DNA of 64,000 nt from Cladorhizidae sp. MBARI D1340-BT2 (taxonomy: Eukaryota; Porifera; Demospongiae; Poecilosclerida; Cladorhizidae): NCBI GenBank assembly GCA_028752905.1, contig JAQNBH010000005.1, forward strand, positions 4,871,312-4,935,311, read 5' to 3'. The position numbers and the translations under genes were made by a program. Positions 21,400 to 30,999 of the stretch are shown here, piece after piece (position 1 is the first letter of the stretch; each line of letters starts with the position of its first letter). The notes beneath the pieces were generated by a model that searched no databases, was not told the DNA's origin, and was given only the letters and a program-made list of their open reading frames with translations.

Positions 21400-22720
21400 G
21401 TTTACTGGCATCTGCAACCATGCTGTCCATTGCATACTTATCAGTGATAAGTGATAACACTATGGCTAATTGCTCCAGGCAGCAGCCCTACCTTAGTCAT
21501 AGTGTTAATTGTCTCATTCCTATATCACCATCTTGGCTTTCTAGGTACAGGAGGCTTCAGATTTGAGCCCTTCAAATAGTTCTTGCAAAAATGGAATTGT
21601 GCTCATGCAATCGATGTCAGAAGCCAGAGGCTGCATTTGATGGCATGCAAGCTCTGAAGCTGCTCAGGGGTGCCTTTGAATCATCACCACTTTGTCTTCA
21701 AAATACTGTAGTCTGTCTTATACCAATACACGCTCCACTGCTGCTGAAAGTAGTGGCTGCTATTTCACGAGCTAGCCGACAAATGTTCATGTAAGCTTTG
21801 CATGCCAGATAGCTCTCAATTGTTCTTACCTTTAGGACCAAGGTCCATCCAAGATTTTACGAAGTGTTGACCCTTATCAACCACTGCTGCTACTCCACTT
21901 CAATGGTGTCTCTTTTGGAAGGGCTCAATATCTCTCAATTATGTCAGTAGTTGCTTACAATTCCCATTGATTCCACCATCTTGTTTTACTGTGGCTAGCC
22001 TTGTTCTTCCCGCAACCACCGTATCTTTGGACTTATGCAAGAGGAAATCCATAAGGTACTGAAGTGAGAGAGAAGTGGAGTTTTGAATCTTTCTACAATC
22101 AAGGAGATGGAAACCGCCCCACACCATAGTACTTGGACTGAGCACTTGCATTGTCCCTCTAGTAGCTAAAAGCAAGTGGGATGGAGCTCCTAGGCTGGCA
22201 GAGAGCAAACTGATCAACTCATGAGCTAACTCCTCCCCAGTCATGCTCGTAGGGAGAAATTCCAGTCCAACTAAACGATGTTCAAAATCCCAGCTTTCCA
22301 GGCAGCAAAATAACCCACACTTTCTTTTCCCCCATCTAGCAGAACCGGTATGTATGTGCTTTCCTGAAATCTCGCTCCTCAAAGTGGATTGCTCTTACTT
22401 GAGGGTTAAGGGAGGAGTGTCAAGCATGTGTTTGCTGTCACAAAACATGACACACATGTTACCTGTACACAGGTCATCAGAAAGGCTTTCACCTTTTGGA
22501 TAGACCTTTTCATTCTATTTCTTTAGAGGCACAACTACATCCATTTCCTGAGCTATCTTCTTTTCGAGTTTGGCCTTGCCTTCAGAGGTTTAATGTGATT
22601 GGATACTGCACTCTTTTTAGCAGAGAGTTTGACAACAGCTTGCACAGAAGAATTTTCCTGTAGCAGAAGCTTGTTGGGAACCTGACTATGAGGTGGCTTA
22701 ATGTTAGTCAGTTCAACCCA
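21400..22720 (-). pseudogene. Decayed hAT-like transposase, minus strand
   Basis: On the minus strand the pieces run from high to low coordinate. They are a lysine-rich segment KLSAKKSAVSNHIK (near 22600), SLSDDLCTGNMCVMFCDSK (near 22450), then a 147-codon frame at 21939-22382. That frame has LFCCLESWDFEHRLVGLEFL, TGEELAHELISLLSASLGAP and SHLLLATR. Beyond a stop come AAVVDKGQHFVKSWMDLG (near 21860) and further remains to about 21400. This resembles a transposase family with an N-terminal zinc finger and an RNase-H-like core seen in invertebrate genomes. I place it near hAT only tentatively. Stops and frameshifts make it inactive. Confidence 0.45.
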
Positions 22721-22724
22721 CTAG

Positions 22725-23640
22725 ATCTCTGGGATCAAGGATAAAGAATGGCAACTCGCGATATGCGTAACATTTTATCACTTGCGCATGTGCCTCGATC
22801 ACTCGTGCAATTCCGCACTTAAAAATCAGCAAACTGTGTTGATATCCATCCTAGCCCTAGCCCTAGCCCTGTGTATGATTGCAGATGATCACAATTAAGC
22901 AATTAAAGAAACAAACAGGTTCAAGTCACAAAGGGTTAAACAGGGGTAGGGTAGGAGTCGGAAAGGTTAAGCAGATAACGGTCAAACAGGTTTTTGCTGA
23001 GCAATATATCGGCAATGCTAGTCCTGCAGCACTTCCTGTTCTTCCCAAACGTTCTCTGTAGATGGATTCCTTCAAATGTCCTGCCAGTTGGCATCCTCTC
23101 ATCTTCTCTAAACTCGACTCCAGTACCACTCAACATGTTGAGTAGTCGTGTCCCAGTCACAGCAACAAATGTAAAGGAATGGTTCGCTGTAAAATGGCTG
23201 GCATTTTGTTGCATTCTTCCCCCTTAGCTCTGGCATAATCATGTTGTGTCGGGGTAACTATCCATCAGTCTGGACCCCCGGGTCTTCCCAACACCCCCCC
23301 GGGTCTTCTCAACACACTCCTGGGTCTTCCCAACACCGCCCCCCCCCCCCCCCCCCCCGGGTCTTCCCAACACAGCAGATGTCCTTACAACTCGGGTACT
23401 CTCTCGCAGCCACTTGAACATATCCACGCGTGACTTCAGGCCTCGGATCCGATATCAAGTACTGAAAGGCCCACCAATGGATGACTGTGAGCAATTTTTG
23501 CAGTGTACTGAAGACTCTGGTTGTTTAGCCTCCTCCCCACACACACACACAACCTGCAAGAAAACGGACTCTTTCTTTTAACTGAATAGGCACATACTAA
23601 ACACTAAATATTGTTAAATAACGCACACTCTGTTTTTGCC
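22725..23640. other. Unassigned sequence with CCCTAG run and poly-C
   Basis: A short (CCCTAG)n stretch lies at 22852-22871 and a run of about 20 C at 23338-23358. Around the C run, copies of CGGGTCTTCYCAACAC are repeated three to four times (23275-23370). A minus-strand frame at 22936-23214 has no family that I recognise. Confidence 0.4.
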
Positions 23641-26110
23641 TGTTGAGGCCATGATATGTCCTTTACCCACGACATGGCCCAAGAATGTGCATGAGGTCAC
23701 GCTGAGTTGTGACTTGGCAGGTTGGATGGTCAGTCCTTCTTGTCCGAGTCCGAGCACTAGACAGATATATCAGAGGTGGTCTGGACAAGTGGCACTAAAA
23801 ATAGCAACATTGTCGATATAGACATTAGTAAAGTCCGAGCAGTTACGGAGCAAGTCATCCATTAACCGCTGAAATGTGGCGGGCATTTCTGAGCCTGGAC
23901 GGCATCATGGTGAAGCGATATTTCCCGGAGGGAGTGACCACATGGTCTTGTCACGGTCTACCAGAGCAACAGGGACCTGGTAGAATCCCCGGGCAAGTCA
24001 ATGGTGGTAAAGTAGGGGCCATCTTCTGCAAGGTCTCCTCGACTCGAGGTTGGTAACGTGTCGGGAAGAGTGACTAGATTAAGTCGTCTATAATCGTTGA
24101 CCAACCGGACTTCGCCGGGTGTCTTTGGGAACCGGGAACGGGAACGTAGGAGTGGCCCAACGGTGACATGGACAGTTCGATAAGACCTGTTGCTAAGCAG
24201 TTTCTTCACTTCCATCTTGAATGGCTCTTCCCACACCTTGGAAATGCGGTAGGGATGCAGGCGGATGGGCATGATTGAGCCAATGTCGATTCTGTGGACG
24301 TCGTCTTTGCTCTGCAAGTGATGACTGTCGGGAGGTCATCCCAGATCTGGAGCAGGTCTGCTTTCTGGGCTTTGGAGAGAGAAGGGTCCAGAGTCGGTCG
24401 GTCGAGAGGGAAGGTAGCACAGTATGAGGGCAGGGCAGGAGCATCCGCAGGTTCATCAGAAAGGCAAGCAATATTGTGTATGGCCTCAACACACCTTCTC
24501 ATGGCTGTAACATGGACGGAGCTCCGCCTTTTATGCCTCTCGGGCATGTCCACCTGATATGTGACTGGAGAAAGGCGACTAAGTACCATGTACGGACCAC
24601 ACCACTTGTCACCCAGCTTCTCTCCCTTGGTGCCGGTGATGACAGGAGTAAAGACCGGCACCTTCTCTCCAATGTCGAAACTCTTGGGGGTGGCTGTCTT
24701 GTCGAACCACTGCTTGGTTCTCTTCTGCATTGAGATCTGTCAGTCAGTTGCGATACCTCTCATCTGGTGAGATCCTGTTAGAGTTGACGGGGGCGTCTCG
24801 GAAAGCAAACAAGAGGAATGGGAGACACTCGTCCCAGTCCCAGTGATTGGCGATGGACTTCCTGATCATTTGCAGGAGAGTGCATCATTTGCAGGAGAGT
24901 GTGATGGAACCGTTCCACTGAGCCTTTCGATTGGGGTCTGTACGGGGCTGTTTTCGAGTGACTGATACCCATGAAGGTGAAGACTTCCTTCATCAATGCA
25001 GAGAGGAAATTACTGCCTCGGTCGGATAGAATTTCTAAGGGAACAGACAAATGGGACATAATGGTTAGTAATGCATTGACGACCACCTTAGCAGTGGTGA
25101 TGCAGAGAGGCACAGTGTCTGGGTATCTTGATCCCAGGTCGATCTAGGTCAGAATTAATCTGTTCTTCAGTCGGGTCAACGGAAGAGGGCCAACGACATC
25201 AATGGCTACCTTTTCAAAGGGTCGCGAGATCGTGGGAGGAGGAAGAACCAGGGAGGCTCTAGCATGGAGCTTCTTGGCAGTCTTTTGACATTTGGAACAT
25301 GATTGATGAAAACTGTTTGGCGTCCAGCCCAATACCAGGCCAGTAGAAGTTCTTGAGCAGTTTGTACTTTGTGCGGTGAGCACCAATGTGCCCAGCCATC
25401 GGAGAGAAGTGGGCAAGTTCCAGGGCCTGCATATGTCGACCAACAGGTAAAACAAGTTGCAAATAGGGCTCACCAGTTTGGTCTTTAGTTTTTCGATGAA
25501 GCACCCCAGTATATCTGACAAGGGGTGAGTCTTCCTGATTCGCAGTGGTCCAGAGGTCTGCAAGTGTTTGGTTTGTCAACGGGTCTGCATGGAGGACTGC
25601 CGCATTGGCTTGGTCGGAGTCATCGGTGGGTGCCTGGACTGGAGTAGAGTGGAGAGAAAGGTTCGTCTGGGGAAAATCAAAACCTGCTCCTAATAGGTGG
25701 GTAGAGGCATCATCAGAAGGAGAGAGGTCGGGCTGCTCAGTATCCTCTTGCTGCTGGAGTAGCCACTCGGCCTCGGCTGCTTGCCTGGTCTGGACAGCCA
25801 GGACATGGCAGGGAATGGCATCCATGACAGCTTGAATGGGAGTGTAGAGTTTGGAACCGTTTCTGCTGAGGAGAACATCGTAATGGATGTTGTCAGACAC
25901 CACTATCAAGATGGTAGTGGTAGATCCAAGCCGGTTGCAAGGAAGGTCGACAACTGGCAGTGTTTGCCATGCACTCCTTTGATATTGATGGTCGAGGTCT
26001 GGTCTGGTACAGGGACACCAAGGTCGGGGAACTGGTTGAGCAATTCTTGATTCACTACGGAGTGATCGGCTCCACTGTCGAGAAATAATCGACTGGAACT
26101 GTCGAGATGA
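23640..26110 (-). pseudogene. Gmr1-like Ty3 pol fragment in order protease-integrase-RT
   Basis: Minus-strand order: aspartic protease with FLDSGADHSVVNQELLNQFP (about 26090-25910); integrase zinc finger HFSPMAGHIGAHRTKYKLLK with CSKCQK (25430-25270); integrase core with VAIDVVGPLP, LSDRGSNF and SKGSVERFH supplying D, D and E (25200-24900); a GDKWCGPYMVLSRLSPVTYQ C-terminal block (24620); then reverse transcriptase from HRIDIGSIMPIRLHPYRI through VNDYRRLNLVTLPDT to VYIDNVAIF (24310-23800). Integrase ahead of RT is the copia order, known among Ty3 elements from the Gmr1 group. Several frameshifts and stops are present, and the RT box reads YIDN, not YIDD, so the copy is dead. RNase H was not found. 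The upper end is fused to a Penelope-like fragment near 26105. Confidence 0.78.
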
Positions 26111-27400
26111 TATCGAGTTTTCCTTCTGCCCTGAATCTTTCCCCTTTGTACAGGATGATGTCCAGGAAGGCCTTCGGATGTGTGTGCATAGGTAAACTTG
26201 ATGGTGACATGAGCATTGATTTTGCGGAGAAAGGTATCTATTTGGCTAGTTGTACCGGCCAGAGGCCAGATGACCAGTATGTCATCTATGAAACGTTTCC
26301 ACAGGAGTGGCTGTACAGGTTCTTGCAGCAGTTAAGTTTCGAGTGCTGCCATGAGAAGGTTGGTGCCATCTTTGTTCCCATGGCAGTGCCTTGGATTTGT
26401 TTGAACATTTGTCCAGAGAACTCTAAATAATTATGTTCGAGTATAATTCCCAGGATCTCTTGCGTGGCGGATGGTGGGAATTGCACAGACACGTCTTGCT
26501 GGTTTGGGTCGTGCAGGAAGCTGTCAATTCCTTCACTGTGAGGAATGTTGAGGTACAGAGCCGTGACATCTCTGCTGGCCAGGATGCAGTCAGAAGGGAA
26601 TGTCGTGCATTCAATGATGGAGGTGATGAGCTGGAATCTTTAACGTAACTCTGCTTGTGCTACACGAGTGGCTGAATGAATAATCCGTTAAGGACGAGAA
26701 TCTTACAGTCGGTCCCGAGGAACCGTTTACTAGGGGTCTTACGGCATGGGGTTGCTTGTGGATTTTTTAAAAATAAAATGGATTTTCTGCGTTCTAACAT
26801 CCTGTGGTCGTTCAAACTCGAGATAATATTTCATGTCGTCCGACAGGTAGCATTTTCTGTGGAGCGTCCCGACATGTGTTGATTGATTCAGCCGATTTGA
26901 CGGTAGCACGGGTTGGTAAACATTTGTGTCGGCCAGGTGCTTCAGTCCTTCCTCTATGTACTTGTGTCTGTCTTCCAAGGATCCTTTGTCCACAACTATT
27001 TTGTCGTTGCTTTTCAGTTCCGTAATTGCCACAATTTCGGATTTTCTTAAATTGTACCTGAAGGGGTTCATTGCTTGCAGTCTGTCAGGTAACTGTCTGA
27101 GGTAATTTTTCTGTCGAGTTATTGCCTGGGGACAGGTTTCAGGCAGATTAGGGTTTGAAAGGCAGTAGTTTGGCCTTCTCGGATGTCAGTTTATTTCCGA
27201 AATAGTCTGTCAATCTGAGCCTTCTTGTGAGGTCCAGCACTGGTTGACTGTAATCTGGCATCTGTGCTGAGTTGGGAATGAATCCGAGTCCCTTCTTGAG
27301 AACGGATAGCTGTGGCAAGGTTAAGGAGCGGGAGCTTAAACTTACTATGTAATTGCTGCTGGATCTTTCATTTTCCAATTTGGTGAATAATTTGAGTGAT
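26105..27400 (-). pseudogene. Penelope-like element RT, minus strand, truncated
   Basis: Reading down the minus strand: N-terminal block IVSLSSRSLTLPQLSVLKKG and RRLRLTDYF (27380-27150), ITELKSNDKIVVDKGS and YIEEGLKHLADTNVYQP (27060-26900), DVTALYLNIPHSEGI (near 26580), IQGTAMGTKMAPT (near 26380), FIDDILVIW (near 26280), and FLDIILYKGERFRAEGK (near 26130). These are the ordered RT blocks of Penelope-like elements, which are telomerase-related retroelements. The DD pair of the active site is intact but the frame is broken at several points. The copy stops where the LTR-element protease begins, so thumb and GIY-YIG endonuclease are absent. Confidence 0.8.
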
Positions 27401-27589
27401 TGGTTGCCTTCTTTTCTCCTGAATCGTCTGTTTCTTTTTCAGGCGGCTTGCCTTGCTTTATTTCGAGGGACTGTTACCACGGCCACCTGGTGGTCTGCCT
27501 TTTTTGCTGGCGAAAATGTTGGTTTCTAATGTAGCTTTGCGTGATCTCAGCATAGTCGATGGCTTCAACGTCAGACGGATGGACGGAGT

Positions 27590-27955
27590 GGGCTAGGGCT
27601 AGTCTGCTCTAGGTGGTGGGGCTAGGGCATAGTCTGCTCAAGGTGGTGGGGCTAGGGCATAGTCTGCTCGAGGTGGGCATAGTCTGCTCGAGGTGGTGGG
27701 GCTAGGGCATAGTCTGCTCGATGTGGTGGGGCTAGTCTGCTCGAGATGGTAGGGCTAGGGCATAGTCTGCTCGAGGTGGTGGGGCTAGGGTATAGTCTGC
27801 TCGAGGTGGTGGGGCTAGTCTGCTCGAGGTGGTGGGGCTAGGGCATAGTCTGCTCGAGGTGGGCTAGGGCATAGTCTGCTCAAGGTGGTGGGGCTAGGGC
27901 ATAGTCTGCTCGAGGTGGTGGGGCTAGGGCATAGTCTGCTCGAGGTGGGGCAGGG
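27590..27955. repeat. About 27-bp minisatellite (GGTGGGGCTAGGGCATAGTC)
   Basis: About a dozen copies of GGTGGGGCTAGGGCATAGTC followed by TGCTCGA, some shortened by loss of GGGCATA. It separates two Penelope-like fragments. Confidence 0.93.
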
Positions 27956-28190
27956 CTCTAAGGTACGATTCTATTTGTGCGTTAGCTGCAGGGGGCTGGT
28001 ACGTGCTGGGAGGGGCAAAGGGCTCCCTGAACCGTGGGGGTAGGCTGTAGTGGAGAAACTCCAGCCTGACTCTCCTGCTGAATCTATTTAGATTCCACAG
28101 GTGGTTGGAGGGTTTGAGTCTTGGGGATAGGGCACACACTGTAGTGGAGTCCCTTACCCAATACTGTGCATTCTTGTGGAGACAGTGTGT
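27955..28190 (-). pseudogene. N-terminal fragment of a second Penelope-like ORF
   Basis: The minus strand reads RDSTTVCALSPRLKPSNHLW, then NRFSRRVRLEFLHYSLPPRF and PPSTYQPPAANAQIESYL. The F-RR-x-RL-x-x-(F/Y) core and the following proline-rich PxTWxPP-like block fit the N-terminus of Penelope-like proteins. The copy differs clearly from the one at 26105-27400. The upstream side is taken over by an 11-codon repeat and the downstream side ends in the 27-bp minisatellite. Confidence 0.5.
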
Positions 28191-28204
28191 GTGGACAGAT
28201 TGAG

Positions 28205-28665
28205 TAGATAACCGTTCAGGTCCGCCCGGGCCTGCTCCCTCTAACCGTTCAAGTCCACCAGGGTCTGCTCCCTCTAACCATTCATGTCCGCCAGGGCCTG
28301 CTCCCTCTAACCGTTCAGGTCCGCCAGGGTCTAACCGTTCAGGTCTGCCAGGGTCTGCTCCCTCTAACCGTTCAGGTCCGCCAGGGTCTGTTCCCTCTAA
28401 CCATTCAGGTCCGCCAGGGTCTGCTCCCTCTAACCGTTCAGGTCCGCCAGGGTCTGCTCCCTCTAACCGTTCATGTCCGCCAGGGCCTGCTCCCTCTAAC
28501 CGTTCAGGTCCGCCAGGGTCTGCTCCCTCTAACCGTTCAGGTCCGCCAGGGTCTGCTCCCACTAACCGTTCAGGTCCGCCAGGGCCTGCTCCCTCTAACC
28601 GTTCAGGTCCGCCAGGGCCTGCTCCCTCTAACCATTCAGGTCCGCCAGGGTCTGCTCCCTCTTAT
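28205..28665. repeat. 33-bp minisatellite, open on the minus strand
   Basis: About 14 units of CCGTTCAGGTCCGCCAGGGT followed by CTGCTCCCTCTAA. At 33 bp the unit stays in frame and gives an 11-residue minus-strand repeat (EGADPGGPERL). One unit is shortened (near 28330). It is followed upstream, on the minus strand, by a putative LTR-element leader. Confidence 0.93.
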
Positions 28666-28809
28666 CCTTGTAGTAGTTTGCATTGGTGGTAGCCTTTCCA
28701 GTAGGTGGGAGAGGGCCCTCATTGTTGGGTTTCCCTCCGGCTGGTTGTTTGGGAGCGGGTGGCGGTCGGTGTTGGTGGTGGTCTTCCTGGGTTGAGGGGG
28801 CATTTTCTG

Positions 28810-29000
28810 TGGTCTGGTTCTTATCTTCCTCTGTCCCCTGTTCCCCCTCCACCTGCGTCCCTTGTCTCCCCCTCCACCTCCGTCCCTTGTTCCCCTGTCC
28901 ACCTCCGTCCCTTGTTCCCCCTCTGTCCCTTGTTCCGTCCTCCACCTCCGTCCCTTGTTCCCCCCTTCACCTCTGTCCCTTGTTCCTCCCTCCACCTCCA
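28810..29000. repeat. TCCACCTCCGTCCCTTGTTC repeats, then unassigned gag-like leader
   Basis: About seven irregular units of roughly 22-30 bp. Read on the minus strand they are Gly/Arg/Glu-rich. Between here and 29160 the minus strand starts a short frame (MQKLASRLPERVPGAKLAWA) behind a primer-binding-like site; it then meets an 18-base G-tract at 29077-29094. This may be the 5' end of a damaged LTR retroelement. Confidence 0.55.
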
Positions 29001-29224
29001 TCTTTGTTGGTGGCGGCGGAGATGGTAGTGTTGGCAGTGGTGGGTGCTGGACTGTCGTCTGCTGAGGTGCTGCTCGGGGGGGGGGGGGGGGGGGCGTCCT
29101 GAGCCCAGGCCAGCTTGGCCCCAGGGACTCTTTCAGGTAGTCTGGACGCCAACTTCTGCATTCACAATTGTCTTGTTCCAGAGTTCCAGTTGCTGTGGTC
29201 GAATCAATGGACGAGGGTCAAGAT

Positions 29225-29487
29225 CCGCTGCCACCAGATGTTAGGCTAGAGGCTCTACGAGTGGCAAGAGAACTAGCTAACAATGGTCAAGTTTCTAGAC
29301 TAAAACTATAATTCAGAATACATAGCAAATACAACACTCACTTCTGCCAAATCTAGCCAAACCCTAAAAACTCTGCCCTATAGAGCCAGCCTCTTTCAGT
29401 CATGACCAAATAAACTGTCTGGCCAATGAATCACTACACAATGACAAACACACAAATATACGTCTGTTTAATTATACCCTTGTAACA
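29225..29487 (-). mobile_element. Putative second LTR (29239-29487) with primer-binding site
   Basis: On the minus strand TGGTGGCAGCGG (29236 downward) shares 12 bases with the tRNA-Leu-type site at 20521-20539. It is followed at two bases distance on the other side by a TG..CA block whose ends are TGTTAGGC and CTTGTAACA (TGTTA/TAACA inverted). If correct, the LTR is only about 249 bp and belongs to another family from the 497-bp one. No partner LTR was seen. Confidence 0.45.
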
Positions 29488-29489
29488 CT

Positions 29490-30995
29490 AGTTCACGAAT
29501 CAACACATTCATGCAATTAATAGTACTTTGTTGTTGGGGGGGAATGTTTAGGGAATGTTTAGTTGCTAACACTCTAGCACCACAAAAGCAATTAATCTGC
29601 TCTCAGTACCTCACACTTAGTCACAATGTCGAGTGAGTAAATTCAAGTCGATTGATCGAGGAAGTTATTGCATCTGTATATACTTCTTCTTCGTTTTGTC
29701 AACTGAGAGTTCATTGAGATTGCACTATATGTTGAAATTGCTACCTCGCCTACTCTCAGATTCAGGAAGGAAAAAAATCCCTCTTGGAAAAAGAGCAACC
29801 GTCCTCCTAGTTCACACTTAATAAGTGGAGGAGTGAAATGCTTAACACTAAAGACATAACAAGGTATGTCGAAATTATTTTACACTCCTGGACTCTGTTG
29901 TGGAAGAACTTCCACTCCCTGCCTGTATTGCCTTCCGGGTCTTGCAGGACGGGCAACACATGGCCTGCTACCAGCTAAAAAATTCTAACTGAAGTTTGTG
30001 GTAGATAGCACCCAAATAATAATAATTAAGTGCACGAACATCTGTAGTCAATTGCTTGTAGGTGAGTGACACTGACAAGTCTCTCTGCCAGGCTAGCTAC
30101 AAAGATGGCAGACAGTTACCCGTTGCAGTGAAAAGTCTGGAGAGGGTCACAAAATTATATGTGGACATCACATCCACAAATTTGTGTGGCGTCGAGCACA
30201 CACGCAACTGCAGTTACTACACCAGCAGGATTGTCCACCAATAGCAGAGTGGGAAAGCTGCGATGATCTGCTATGATCATATGTCCAGCGATGCAGTGGA
30301 CAGTTCCAGGACATGTCCAAAGCCAATAGTTCTGTCCTCCTAATGTACTGCCTAGGGCTGGGATTAGGAAGGTGCGCGTCACGCTGACATTGGAGCATAA
30401 TGCCGGCATAACAAGGCAAACTCTTCAATGACTTATAGTCTCCAGTGAGTGCTTCATAATTACGTGTGGTTTTAAGTGAAAAAAGCTTGCTAATGATCAT
30501 GGGACCACTGGCACTGACCAAACACAAGGTCTGTGCACACTGAATGCTCGTTAGTTCTCAACAAATGAGCATCCTTTTGTCCATACTGAATTTGAATTAA
30601 AATAATGTGCGTTAACGCGCATCCGCTCTGGTCCATCTCCATAGGTGGTTTGAGTCGAATTGGAGCAATTAAGTGAGAGTTCAACTAACCGCGTGAGTAC
30701 GTTAAAATGAATAATGTTCAGCCGCATCTTCGCGATGGCTGCAGGTTGGACTTTCGAGGAGCCCAGGACACACTTAGCAGCATGTCATAAGCCTATTTGT
30801 GGCCTATGGCAGGACTAGCTGGCTAGCTGGACTACTTGCAAGGTTAGAGAACTGTTGCTAGGTTTATACCTCCTGCATCTGAAGTTCATGCAGTCGCAAC
30901 CTTTGTTTGTTCTGCCTTTCCCTCAGCTCTCTCCTCTTTCTTCTCTGCGGCATATGTTTCCTGCGCATCTGTAGGTAGCCGATCAGCAAGAAAAC
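29490..30995. other. Spacer without recognisable gene
   Basis: A tail-module remnant occurs at 29622-29660 (AATGTCGAGTGAGTAAATTC). Short overlapping frames near 30062-30244 (plus) and 30155-30684 (minus) show no family pattern. I see no RNA gene or convincing exon. Confidence 0.45.
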
Positions 30996-30999
30996 GATG

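Noticed and set aside
22852..22871. (CCCTAG)n as a telomeric repeat
   Set aside because: Only about three copies are present, and the motif differs from the animal TTAGGG/CCCTAA telomere repeat.
30155..30684. Overlapping minus-strand frames of 64-119 codons
   Set aside because: They lie in overlapping frames without domain signature; codon composition is not consistent and no splice links were found.
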